Part shown: positions 7,594 through 14,261 of the stretch, piece by piece | Position numbering within the stretch: position 1 is the first letter of the stretch | Layout: each line of letters opens with the position of its first letter | Assembly (NCBI GenBank): GCA_015256455.1 | Contig: JABZMB010000017.1 | Location: 1-25,208 of the forward strand | Source of the DNA: Solobacterium sp. | GTDB lineage: Bacteria > Bacillota_I > Bacilli_A > Erysipelotrichales > Erysipelotrichaceae | DNA length: 25,208 nucleotides | Reading direction: 5' to 3' | Made by a program: the position numbers and the translations under genes | The notes under the pieces: generated by a model | What the model was told of the DNA's origin: nothing | The model's database searches: none | What the model saw: only the letters and a program-made list of their open reading frames with translations

Positions 7594-8175
7594 TTAAATT
7601 TCTTTTACTTTGAGAATACGAATGGAGGAAAAGTATGTCATTACAAATAAGATAGCAACAAAGAATAGAAAGCATATTCCTTTATCTAATGTTGTTTGAG
7701 TAATAATACCCCAATAGAAACACGAAAGAATTACTACCATTGCAATATGTTCAAAATAACTTTGTTTCAATTTTTGCTTTGGTAGTATATCAGGTGTCGC
7801 GATACTTTCAAGTACGAGAATTATTCCAATTGGGACTAGACTTGGAGTAATTATTCTCCCCAAGATTACACAATATATTACCCAACCTAGAACCAGCACA
7901 AGATTATAAATCCCTGTTTCTAAAAACAGAATATTTACACGTGATTGTGGCTTCACAGGTAGTAAACTCATAATATCTGCATTTACTAACTTTCCATCAA
8001 CAAAGTCTTGCACAAAAAATGTAAAATAGAGAAAACTAGGAAATGTTTGAATATATACGGTATCTGTCCGAGCTCTAAGAGCGCTAATAATGCATATCAC
8101 TAAATATAAGATAGGCGTTAAATATTTCTTTCTCTTAATAAATATTTCATACTCAGCTATTAACAGTGCTTTCAT
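7594..8175 (-). CDS. ABC-2-type permease-like membrane protein (first of cluster)
   Basis: Membrane protein of 193 residues with about six hydrophobic segments and a basic, cytosolic N-terminus (MKALLIAEYEIFIKRKKY). The loop LLPVKPQSRVNILFLE (about 70-85) fits the short ABC-2 permease pattern, and the end YFSSIRILKVKEI is shared with the paralogue at 6976-7554. It lies 35 bases downstream of the ATPase gene on the same strand and without a terminator between, so it should be co-transcribed and serve as that ATPase's membrane partner. Confidence 0.65.
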   Translation of the reverse strand: MKALLIAEYEIFIKRKKYLTPILYLVICIISALRARTDTVYIQTFPSFLYFTFFVQDFVDGKLVNADIMSLLPVKPQSRVNILFLETGIYNLVLVLGWVIYCVILGRIITPSLVPIGIILVLESIATPDILPKQKLKQSYFEHIAMVVILSCFYWGIITQTTLDKGICFLFFVAILFVMTYFSSIRILKVKEI

Positions 8176-8210
8176 ATGCTTAGAAATTCCTTTCTAATAT
8201 TATATGATTT

Positions 8211-9053
8211 TTAAATAATTCCTTTTACGATACCAACGAAAATTTCTTCTAACGTCGCTGGCTGTAGACCTTCTAGATTTGGAGCATGCTTACGATCGAT
8301 TAAAAGTTTTACCTGATATGGTGTTTCTTTCTTTGCGACAATTGCGCCTTCTGGAATATTCATTATTTCTTCTGGTGCTACATTCAATATTCCATAGCTA
8401 GATAGAATATTATCTTTTTCATCATTAATTATTAATTCACCTGCATGCATGAATCCAATGTAATCACACATCTTTTCAAGATCTGTAACGATATGGGAAG
8501 ATATCAGAATTGTATGATCTTCTTGACGTGTATATTCAATGAGAAGTTCTACAACTTCTGCACGAATAGCTGGATCTAATGCGTTCATCGGTTCATCTAA
8601 TACCAATAGCTTTGCATTGTGACTTAATGCAATCGCAATTGCGATACGCATTTTATTACCTAATGATAGCGTTTCGTACTTTTCATCTTCATCAATTTCA
8701 AACTGTTTTAATAGTTTTTCAAATTGTATATGATCCCAATGTTTATAGATTTTACTAAAGATTTCTTCGATCTTATATACCGTCAGGACATTAGGAATAC
8801 CCATATCATTGATTACAAAACCTAACTGGTCTTTAAGTTCAACTTCATTGATGAAATTTTTACTTCCTAGTACCACAACGTCCCCATAGTTTGGTTGTAC
8901 AAGTCCTAGGATACAGTTAATAAGTGTTGTTTTACCTGCACCATTTTCACCAATTAAACCATAGATAGTTCCTTCTGGAATCTGTAAAGATACATGATTT
9001 AAACGAAAGTTATCATACTTTTTCGTAATATCCTTTACTTCAATTGCATTCAT
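8211..9053 (-). CDS. ABC transporter ATP-binding protein (YtrB-like)
   Basis: Nucleotide-binding subunit of an ABC exporter at the inner face of the membrane. In 280 residues: Walker A GENGAGKTT (35-43), signature LSLGNK (129-134, variant of LSGGQ), Walker B LLVLDEP (149-155) and the switch His187 in ISSHIV. The Q-loop region GFVINDMG has no Gln; relatives of YtrB type often show Asp there. A longer reading with a TTG start at 9066-9068 directly follows the GntR stop, but GGGGG eight bases before the ATG at 9051-9053 and family alignment (MNAIEVKDITKKY) favour the shorter form. It sits between its GntR regulator and four small permease-like genes. Confidence 0.92.
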   Translation of the reverse strand: MNAIEVKDITKKYDNFRLNHVSLQIPEGTIYGLIGENGAGKTTLINCILGLVQPNYGDVVVLGSKNFINEVELKDQLGFVINDMGIPNVLTVYKIEEIFSKIYKHWDHIQFEKLLKQFEIDEDEKYETLSLGNKMRIAIAIALSHNAKLLVLDEPMNALDPAIRAEVVELLIEYTRQEDHTILISSHIVTDLEKMCDYIGFMHAGELIINDEKDNILSSYGILNVAPEEIMNIPEGAIVAKKETPYQVKLLIDRKHAPNLEGLQPATLEEIFVGIVKGII

Positions 9054-9068
9054 AAACTTTTCCCCCAA

Positions 9069-9446
9069 TTATTCATTTTCATCCCAAATGACTTTCATCA
9101 TTTTGGCTACTTCCTCTTGTGATAAATTACAAGATACGGATAGTTTTTTGATTTCTGCTAGATGTTCTTCAATGATGCGAAGATTTTGTTCCTGAATGAG
9201 TTGGACATTCTTTCCTGCCACAAAACTTCCTTTGCCTGGAATGGTATAGATATAACCTTCTCGCTCTAGTTCTTCATATGAACGTTTTGTGGTAATGACA
9301 CTGATACGTAGATCTTTAGCAAGTGTGCGAATCGATGGTAAACTTTCATCTTCTGCTAAGGTACCATTAATGATTTGATCTCGTAATTGATTATAAATTT
9401 GGTCGTAAATTGGTTGTCCACTCCTGTTGTCAATAATTAGTTTCAT
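9069..9446 (-). CDS. GntR-family transcriptional regulator, YtrA type
   Basis: Short GntR repressor of 125 residues with the winged helix-turn-helix at about 1-70: SGQPIYDQIYNQLRDQI, then the recognition region LPSIRTLAKDLRISVITTKRSYEELEREGYIYTIPGKGSFV. Only a small helical C-terminal dimerisation tail follows, as in the YtrA subfamily that controls ABC exporter operons, often in response to cell-wall-active compounds. A longer reading to 9488 would run through the operator; GGAGG nine bases before the ATG at 9444-9446 and the family start MKLIIDNRSG support the shorter one. It is the first gene of the exporter operon and probably represses it. Confidence 0.9.
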   Translation of the reverse strand: MKLIIDNRSGQPIYDQIYNQLRDQIINGTLAEDESLPSIRTLAKDLRISVITTKRSYEELEREGYIYTIPGKGSFVAGKNVQLIQEQNLRIIEEHLAEIKKLSVSCNLSQEEVAKMMKVIWDENE

Positions 9447-9468
9447 AATTATCAACCTCCAACCTGTC

Positions 9469-9508
9469 TGTATATATACAATATACACAGTTATTATATT
9501 TTCGTCAA
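9469..9508 (-). promoter_or_regulatory. promoter with overlapping palindromic operator of the GntR-ABC operon
   Basis: On the minus strand TTGACG (9503-9508), 17 bases, TATATT (9480-9485). The inverted repeat TGTATAT-N5-ATATACA (9469-9487) covers the whole -10 box and contains a smaller perfect palindrome TGTATATATACA (9469-9480). This is the expected position for autorepression by the GntR product. Confidence 0.75.
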
Positions 9509-9515
9509 TAGGTAC

Positions 9516-9548
9516 AAAAAGAAAAACCCAACCAATTTTGGCTGAGTT
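9516..9548 (-). terminator. terminator of the SseB-GNAT-YczE operon
   Basis: On the minus strand AACTCAGCC (9540-9548) pairs with GGTTGGGTT (9525-9533), including two G-T pairs, with loop AAAATT and then TTTTTCTTTTT. The stem overlaps the stop codon of the upstream gene. Confidence 0.85.
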
Positions 9549-10209
9549 AGTTCGTTGTTTGATATACCCATTTATGAATGCGTGGCTGGAGTTTCTTTGT
9601 AAAGTATCCTAGTAGCGGTCCAAATGTAAATGCTAGGATGATTGTTCCTTCTCGTATCGGGAATAATGCATGGAAGAAAAACCAACAAAACAATAACAAT
9701 ATGATAAAGACTACATCTGCTAACTGTCTTACCTTACCAAACTCCATTTGGAATTTCTTTGCAAAAAGTACACATGTGCTTTCAACCGCTAATCCTATCA
9801 TTCCACTCGCAGTCATCATTGCATCCCCAAATGAACAAATGATGATAAATACAAACAATAAAATCATACGTATCATATAGGAATCTGAATTCATTCCTGC
9901 AAATACTGTGTAGTAAAAATAATTAATAGTGATTCCCATCAGGAATGATACTGGAATCTGTAACAGAAACATCAGACGATATTTCTTTCGTAACATTAGT
10001 ATTTGTATAGCAATGCAGATGCAGTTAGTAATTAAACCAACTGTTCCTACTTCAATTGCAGTTACTGAACTAATACTTAATGCCAAAGCATCATAAGCAC
10101 CTGTTCCTAGCGCTACCTTCATAATTCCAGCAGCACCTATCGCCACAAGAATCAAACCCACAAATTCAATTAGAAGATGTTTTATGAACTGTTCTCTTGT
10201 TATTTCCAT
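9547..10209 (-). CDS. YczE/YyaS/YitT-family membrane protein
   Basis: Polytopic membrane protein of 220 residues with about five or six helices. It resembles the YczE/YyaS/YitT group of poorly characterised bacterial membrane proteins: LILVAIGAAGIMKVALGTGAYDAL near residues 18-41 is the typical first helix and GxGxxD-type turn, and the RQLADVVFIILLLF helix is also typical. Its role is unknown; some relatives are linked to export or uptake of small molecules. The start overlaps the end of the preceding GNAT-fusion gene by ten bases, so translation is likely coupled. It is the last gene of its operon. Confidence 0.7.
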   Translation of the reverse strand: MEITREQFIKHLLIEFVGLILVAIGAAGIMKVALGTGAYDALALSISSVTAIEVGTVGLITNCICIAIQILMLRKKYRLMFLLQIPVSFLMGITINYFYYTVFAGMNSDSYMIRMILLFVFIIICSFGDAMMTASGMIGLAVESTCVLFAKKFQMEFGKVRQLADVVFIILLLFCWFFFHALFPIREGTIILAFTFGPLLGYFTKKLQPRIHKWVYQTTN

Positions 10210-10967
10210 AAGATTCTAGTCTCATAGAACTGTTGTTCAAAACCAACAGCCTGAATAATTTCATTTTCATCAATATTTTCCGTGACACGGGTGACGATAA
10301 AATAAGAACGGTGGTCATCTTTATGGTAGATAATACCACTGACAACGCCTTTAAATGTATCTAAAGGTTCCTTAGGACCAATGGCATACGCATCTTGGAA
10401 CTCACCATTCTTCTGGAATAGTTCTTCAACATAACCTGTATTAACTGGATAAGTTAAATCTGCAATATGTGGATGGAAGCTTCCGTATGTATGATCGATA
10501 ATAACTGTTACAGTTTTACCCAGCCATTCTCTACCCACAAGATATTCCATTGGAGTGTAATTCATCCCACCTGCTTCTGTGGATTTTCCAGTATCCTCAA
10601 ATCCATAGTGATGATAGAAGTCTACTGCAGAATCTACAACATTGGCACTAATCTTTGAAAGATGATTCTCTTCAGCCTCTTCTTTCAAATGATTTAACAG
10701 TGCAGTCGCATATCCTTTCTTACGGGAAGTTTGTCTTGTTAGTAACAGGATGACGTGCATCTTATCTGGATCATAGGCTAAGATACTTTCTAAGCCTTCT
10801 GCGTATAAACCATAAACTGTGAATTGTTTTAGGCGTTCTGCCATAAATTCACTAATACTCTTAGCAGCCTCTTTACTCCATGAAGCATCCTTCTCAGAGA
10901 GAATCACTTCTTTGGCCAGAATGATTGCTTCATCAAGTTCAGCTGCAGTTAATGTTCTAATATCCAT
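10200..10967 (-). CDS. GNAT acetyltransferase fused to inorganic-pyrophosphatase-like domain
   Basis: Two-domain protein of 255 residues. Residues about 1-145 are a GNAT acetyltransferase: the acetyl-CoA pyrophosphate loop is RKKGYA (82-87) after the strand MHVILLLTR, and the C-terminal strand-turn VDFYHHYGFEDTGKS (115-129) is typical. Residues about 149-255 look like a short family I-type pyrophosphatase domain as found in stand-alone clostridial proteins: GKTVTVIIDHTYGSFHP, YPVNTGYVEE (173-182), EFQDAYAIGP (189-198), a KGVVSGIIYHKDD strand (206-218) and the ending VGFEQQFYETRIL. Several metal-binding acidic positions of classical pyrophosphatases are not obvious, so activity is uncertain. 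The ATG shares one base with the SseB-like stop (TAATG). Confidence 0.75.
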   Translation of the reverse strand: MDIRTLTAAELDEAIILAKEVILSEKDASWSKEAAKSISEFMAERLKQFTVYGLYAEGLESILAYDPDKMHVILLLTRQTSRKKGYATALLNHLKEEAEENHLSKISANVVDSAVDFYHHYGFEDTGKSTEAGGMNYTPMEYLVGREWLGKTVTVIIDHTYGSFHPHIADLTYPVNTGYVEELFQKNGEFQDAYAIGPKEPLDTFKGVVSGIIYHKDDHRSYFIVTRVTENIDENEIIQAVGFEQQFYETRILWK

Positions 10968-11779
10968 TAGAAGTTGATGTTACGGTCATACATCGCAACC
11001 GCCTCTTTGATCACATTCTTACGTAATTCATCATTGATGAATACAACTTCAACTGGTAAATCCTTAGCATGTGGTACTGCAGCCTCATGAATCTTTGTTA
11101 AAATATCATGTTCTTGTTTTTCAGCTTCAACAACTAAGAAGAATGCCATTGTAGGTCCATATAGTTTAGACTTTAACCAAACTCTACTAATCGCATCATT
11201 TGTTTCACAATAATCATATACAGCATTTACCAAACGTGTTGGATATACATTTGGCTCAGAATATGTCACATTCATTGGTGCTGTTGGTTGTACAGGTTTT
11301 GGTCTTTCTCTACCTGCAAGTAATGCAATCAATGGCTTAGGAATGACAATATTATCTGTTCCTGGGTTGATGATAACACCTTGAATCTTTGTGTTTGGAT
11401 CGGATAATAATGCATCGTATTCTTGAATTGTTCTTACGATATTCTTTGGTGTATCATCCTTCTCACCAGCCACTTTAAACTTTGTAGATTCTTCAACATC
11501 TGTAAATGCTGGGAAGAATGCTTTACCATCATTTGTATTGATGAGGAAGAATTTAATCTGTGATGGGTTTACAGTTGGTAAAACACCATTGTGATCTGGT
11601 TTTAGTTCTACATCAAAATTACAAGGTGCTAGTAATCTTGCTTTCTTTAATGCGTTGGATAACGCTTCTTGTTTTTCAGGGGTACTTCCAAGTTTTAAAT
11701 CATTGATTGCTTTCTTTACTTCTGGATTTGTAACAGGGGCAATCGTTCCCTGTTGGATTTTTGCTTTTTTATCTGACAT
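10967..11779 (-). CDS. SseB-like protein (enhanced serine sensitivity family)
   Basis: 270-residue soluble protein resembling SseB, with an N-terminal SseB domain (about 45-150: LLAPCNFDVEL, KFFLINTNDGKAFFPAFTDVEE, a QEYDALLSDP helix, GVIINPGTDNIVI) and a C-terminal SseB_C-like domain (about 165-265: YPTRLVNAVYDYCETNDAISRVWLKSKL, then a VVEAEKQEHDILTKIHEAAVPHA segment). The family's biochemical role is unknown; the name comes from serine sensitivity in E. coli. The reading frame is open to 11833, but AGGAG six bases before the ATG at 11777-11779 and the family start favour MSDKKAK. It heads the operon with the GNAT fusion and the YczE-like protein, and is divergent from the rhomboid gene. Confidence 0.75.
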   Translation of the reverse strand: MSDKKAKIQQGTIAPVTNPEVKKAINDLKLGSTPEKQEALSNALKKARLLAPCNFDVELKPDHNGVLPTVNPSQIKFFLINTNDGKAFFPAFTDVEESTKFKVAGEKDDTPKNIVRTIQEYDALLSDPNTKIQGVIINPGTDNIVIPKPLIALLAGRERPKPVQPTAPMNVTYSEPNVYPTRLVNAVYDYCETNDAISRVWLKSKLYGPTMAFFLVVEAEKQEHDILTKIHEAAVPHAKDLPVEVVFINDELRKNVIKEAVAMYDRNINF

Positions 11780-11804
11780 GATGTACTCCTTTTCGCTCCT
11801 AGTA

Positions 11805-11810
11805 ATTATA
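11805..11810 (-). promoter_or_regulatory. -10 box of the SseB operon promoter
   Basis: Perfect TATAAT on the minus strand 26 bases before the start codon. The -35 position holds only a weak GTGAAT. Confidence 0.45.
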
Positions 11811-11834
11811 CGCTTTTTTTTGATATCATTCACC

Positions 11835-11843
11835 TGTTATAAT
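11835..11843 (+). promoter_or_regulatory. extended -10 promoter of the rhomboid gene
   Basis: TG-T-TATAAT, an extended -10 element, stands 26 bases before the ATG at 11869. A T-run occupies the -35 position. The divergent SseB promoter lies about 25 bases away. Confidence 0.55.
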
Positions 11844-11868
11844 AGAGAAGATTTAAAGGAGTCAATAT

Positions 11869-12426
11869 ATGAAAAAAATAACTTGGAATTCACCAGTAAT
11901 CTTATCGTTTGCCCTAATTAGCTTGATTGCATTAGGATTGAATACCCTAACAAACGGTACTACAAATCAACTCATATTCTCTGTATATGGTGGTTCATTA
12001 CTAAATCCCCTATTCTATCTACGTTTATTCACGCACGTATTAGGACATGCAGATCTATCACACTACATGAATAACATGTTGTTATTCTTATTAGTAGGTC
12101 CAATGCTAGAAGAAAAGTATGGTAGCCAACGTTTGCTTATCGTTATATTAGTAGTTGCCCTTGTAACAGGTATTGCACATATTATCATCGCTCCACACAC
12201 AATGTTATTGGGTGCTAGTGGTGTTGTATTTGCCTTCATCCTATTATCTGCTGTAACAGGTTCTAAAGAAGGTATCCCTCTTACATTCATTATCGTTGCA
12301 GTACTCTATATCGGAACACAAATTTATCAAGGTGTATTCAACGTTGATAATGTATCTCAACTAACTCATATTATTGGTGGTATTATCGGTGGCATCTTCG
12401 GTATGACACTACGCAGGAGTCATTAA
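11869..12426 (+). CDS. rhomboid-family intramembrane serine protease
   Basis: Polytopic membrane protease of 185 residues, near the minimal six-helix rhomboid core. The sequence shows the loop-1/helix-2 block FTHVLGHADLSHYMNNMLLF with His65 and Asn68/69 (the oxyanion-side HxxxN), catalytic Ser117 in GASG at the start of helix 4, and catalytic His167 in helix 6 (SQLTHIIGGIIGG). All active-site residues are present. No extra cytosolic domain exists. Substrates are unknown; membrane protein quality control or signal release are common roles. AAAGGAG lies about six bases before the ATG. A hairpin terminator follows, separating it from htrA. Confidence 0.93.
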   Translation: MKKITWNSPVILSFALISLIALGLNTLTNGTTNQLIFSVYGGSLLNPLFYLRLFTHVLGHADLSHYMNNMLLFLLVGPMLEEKYGSQRLLIVILVVALVTGIAHIIIAPHTMLLGASGVVFAFILLSAVTGSKEGIPLTFIIVAVLYIGTQIYQGVFNVDNVSQLTHIIGGIIGGIFGMTLRRSH

Positions 12427-12439
12427 TTTTATGCAACAT

Positions 12440-12475
12440 AATGCTAGATTCGAGTGGAGTCTAGCATTTTAATTT
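12440..12475 (+). terminator. terminator of the rhomboid gene
   Basis: Nine-base stem AATGCTAGA (12440-12448) / TCTAGCATT (12460-12468) with an 11-base loop, then TTAATTTG. The T-run is modest. Confidence 0.7.
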
Positions 12476-12504
12476 GTATATATTCTGTGAAATTGCACAT
12501 GAAA

Positions 12505-12547
12505 TTCGAGTATCATTCACACTTTCTTCACATTTGTACTCTAAGAT
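12505..12547 (+). promoter_or_regulatory. htrA promoter region with 11-base-period direct repeats
   Basis: TTCACA (12516-12521) and TTCACA (12527-12532) are separated by five bases. A partial third copy, TTCGAG, lies at 12505-12510 in the same phase. A -10-like TAAGAT is at 12542-12547 with no good -35, as at promoters activated by OmpR-family regulators. CssR- or CiaR-type control of htrA is known in other Firmicutes; the regulator here is not identified. Confidence 0.45.
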
Positions 12548-12577
12548 AGTAAGCGTAGTAACAAGGAGGATTAAAAT

Positions 12578-13945
12578 ATGTCAGATAACTTAAATGAAAC
12601 TAACAAGGAAATAAATGAAGTTGAAACAGTAGAAAATAAAACAGATACTGTCGAAGAACAACATACAGAAGATGTAACAGAAGCAGCTCAGGAAACTGTG
12701 AAAGCCGTTGAAGATAAAACAACTAGCCAAACAGTCGTAGTAGCACCAGTTGAAAAGAAAAATGGAATCGGCTCAAAGGTCATCTCAACAATTGGTAAAG
12801 CTTCTCTTGCAGTACTTTGTGGATTTGGTGGTGCTTGGTTATATACAGCACAAATTGGAAACGGTGGTAGAACAGTTGTATACCAAACAACAGAATCCGG
12901 AAGTAGTAAAACGACTTCTGTTTCGAATGAATCCAATGGTTCTGGTTTAACTGTTGCGCAAGCAGCCGCAAAGGCAGCTCCATCTACAGTCGAAATCCAA
13001 ACAGAGGTAACACAACAGTCCTACGGCATGTTTGGTGGTACATATACAACAAACGCTGCAGGTTCTGGTGTCATCATCAGTAAAGATGGTTATATCGTCA
13101 CAAACAACCACGTCATCGATGGTGCACAAAAGATTACAGTTAAGACAAGTGATGGCACAGAATATGACGCAAAGCTTATTGGTACTGATCCAAAGAGTGA
13201 TATTGCGGTATTAAAGGTAGAAGCAAATGACCTAACACCTGCTACTCTCGGAGATTCTTCCAAGATTTCTGTTGGTGATACAGCAATCGCAATCGGTAAC
13301 CCATTAGGTACACTTGGTGGAACTGTTACAGACGGTATCATCTCCGCAACATCCCGTGAACTTGTCGTAAATAACGAATCTATGAAGCTTATCCAAACAA
13401 ATGCAACAATCAACTCTGGTAACTCTGGCGGTGGATTATTTGATGGTAATGGTAACTTAATTGGTATCGTACAGTCTAAAGACTCCGGTACATCTTCATC
13501 TGGTGCAACTATCGAAGGTATCGGCTTTGCAATTCCAGTAAATGACGCAATGGAAGTTGCTGAACAGTTAATTAAGAATGGTAAAGTTACAGACCGTGCA
13601 ACATTAGGTGTATATTTACAGACACTCACAACACAACAAGGCAATTACACTCCAGGTGTATATGTTACGAATGTTATCGATGGTAGTGGTGCACAGGCTG
13701 CAGGTTTAAAGGCTTACGATAAGATTGTTGGTGCAGATGGCAAGGAAGTTTCTAGCTATCCAGATTTATCCGCAATCCTAAAGACAAAGAAGCCTGGTGA
13801 TACAGTTGATCTAACAATCGATAGAGATGGAAACCAAATTCAAGTAACAGTTACTCTTACAGGCACATTAGATGCAACACAATCCCAAAACAATAATCAA
13901 CAGACTCTCCCAAATCAAGGCGAACAAAATAGCGACAAGAAATAA
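12578..13945 (+). CDS. htrA: membrane-anchored HtrA/DegP-like serine protease
   Basis: Envelope quality-control protease of 455 residues. The order is: a very acidic cytosolic N-terminus (1-60, Glu/Thr/Val-rich), one membrane anchor (about 69-90), a Ser/Thr-rich linker (100-125), and a trypsin-like domain with complete triad His178 (NNHVIDG), Asp208 (KSDIAVL) and Ser283 (GNSGGGLF). One PDZ domain (about 340-428, GVYVTNVIDGSGAQAAGL) and a Gln/Asn-rich tail (433-455) complete it. This is the usual Firmicutes HtrA architecture, so the protease faces the outside. AAGGAGG stands eight bases before the ATG. The neighbouring rhomboid protease is on the same strand but behind its own terminator. A strong hairpin terminator follows. 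Confidence 0.96.
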   Translation: MSDNLNETNKEINEVETVENKTDTVEEQHTEDVTEAAQETVKAVEDKTTSQTVVVAPVEKKNGIGSKVISTIGKASLAVLCGFGGAWLYTAQIGNGGRTVVYQTTESGSSKTTSVSNESNGSGLTVAQAAAKAAPSTVEIQTEVTQQSYGMFGGTYTTNAAGSGVIISKDGYIVTNNHVIDGAQKITVKTSDGTEYDAKLIGTDPKSDIAVLKVEANDLTPATLGDSSKISVGDTAIAIGNPLGTLGGTVTDGIISATSRELVVNNESMKLIQTNATINSGNSGGGLFDGNGNLIGIVQSKDSGTSSSGATIEGIGFAIPVNDAMEVAEQLIKNGKVTDRATLGVYLQTLTTQQGNYTPGVYVTNVIDGSGAQAAGLKAYDKIVGADGKEVSSYPDLSAILKTKKPGDTVDLTIDRDGNQIQVTVTLTGTLDATQSQNNNQQTLPNQGEQNSDKK

Positions 13946-13950
13946 CCAAT

Positions 13951-13986
13951 AAAATACAGAGTATACCCCCCTATACTCTGTATTTT
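13951..13986 (+). terminator. terminator of htrA
   Basis: Perfect 15-base-pair hairpin: arm 13951-13965 (AAAATACAGAGTATA), loop CCCCCC, arm 13972-13986, followed by more T. Adjacent A-run also permits use from the other strand. Confidence 0.93.
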
Positions 13987-14024
13987 TGTTATAAAAGTTG
14001 ACCAGTTGTTGACCAATACAAAAG

Positions 14025-14051
14025 AAAAACCCGCTATTTATACGGGTTTTT
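14025..14051 (-). terminator. terminator of tRNA-Ser
   Basis: AAAAACCCG (14025-14033) pairs with CGGGTTTTT (14043-14051), nine-base loop. On the minus strand it follows the tRNA 3' end by six bases and has a T-run. It is usable in both directions. Confidence 0.85.
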
Positions 14052-14057
14052 TAACTA

Positions 14058-14148
14058 TGGCGCAGGAACAGGGATTTGAACCCTGGCACCGTGTTACCGA
14101 TCTACAAGCTTTCCAAGCCTGCCCCTTCAACCGCTTGGGTATTCCTGC
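14058..14148 (-). tRNA. tRNA-Ser (anticodon GGA)
   Basis: Type II tRNA with a long variable arm, 88 bases plus an encoded CCA (14058-14060). The acceptor stem GCAGGAA (14142-14148) pairs with TTCCTGC (14062-14068), with discriminator G. The anticodon loop TTGGAAA has anticodon GGA at 14112-14114, reading UCC and UCU serine codons. The T-arm holds GGTTCAAATCC. A -10-like element and a terminator flank it, so it is a single-gene unit. Confidence 0.97.
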
Positions 14149-14171
14149 AAAGTTTTCATAGGACATGAACT

Positions 14172-14180
14172 ATAATACCA
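14172..14180 (-). promoter_or_regulatory. probable extended -10 promoter of tRNA-Ser
   Basis: On the minus strand TG-G-TATTAT lies 24 bases before the mature tRNA 5' end. No clear -35 is present. The opposite strand also reads TATAAT at 14171-14176, which could serve the TetR gene with a long leader. Confidence 0.4.
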
Positions 14181-14261
14181 ATTATTGTTCAAAAAATAAA
14201 GTATTATTGTAGAAATAATTTAATATTACACGTAAAATAAACGTAATGGAGGTTATACAAA

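Noticed and set aside
9551..9880. 100-residue open frame on the plus strand opposite the YczE-like gene
   Set aside because: It is antisense to a clear membrane protein with coupled start and terminator, and has no ribosome site or recognisable motif.
13090..13644. 184-residue open frame on the minus strand inside htrA
   Set aside because: It lies wholly within the trypsin-like domain of HtrA, has no ribosome site and reads as the complement of Gly/Ser/Thr codons.
13997..14015. GTTGACCA repeated 11 bases apart; on the minus strand GGTCAAC-N4-GGTCAAC, resembling a CtsR heat-shock operator
   Set aside because: CtsR heptads as I recall them (RGTCAAA with three bases between) have a period of 10 and end in A; here the period is 11 and both copies end in C. 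It also lies between two terminators with no promoter or gene start next to it.
14225..14255. Imperfect inverted repeat ATTA..CGT / ACG-TAAT upstream of the TetR gene as a definite operator
   Set aside because: Arms are short, need a bulge and lie in AT-rich sequence; kept only as a possibility in the TetR entry.
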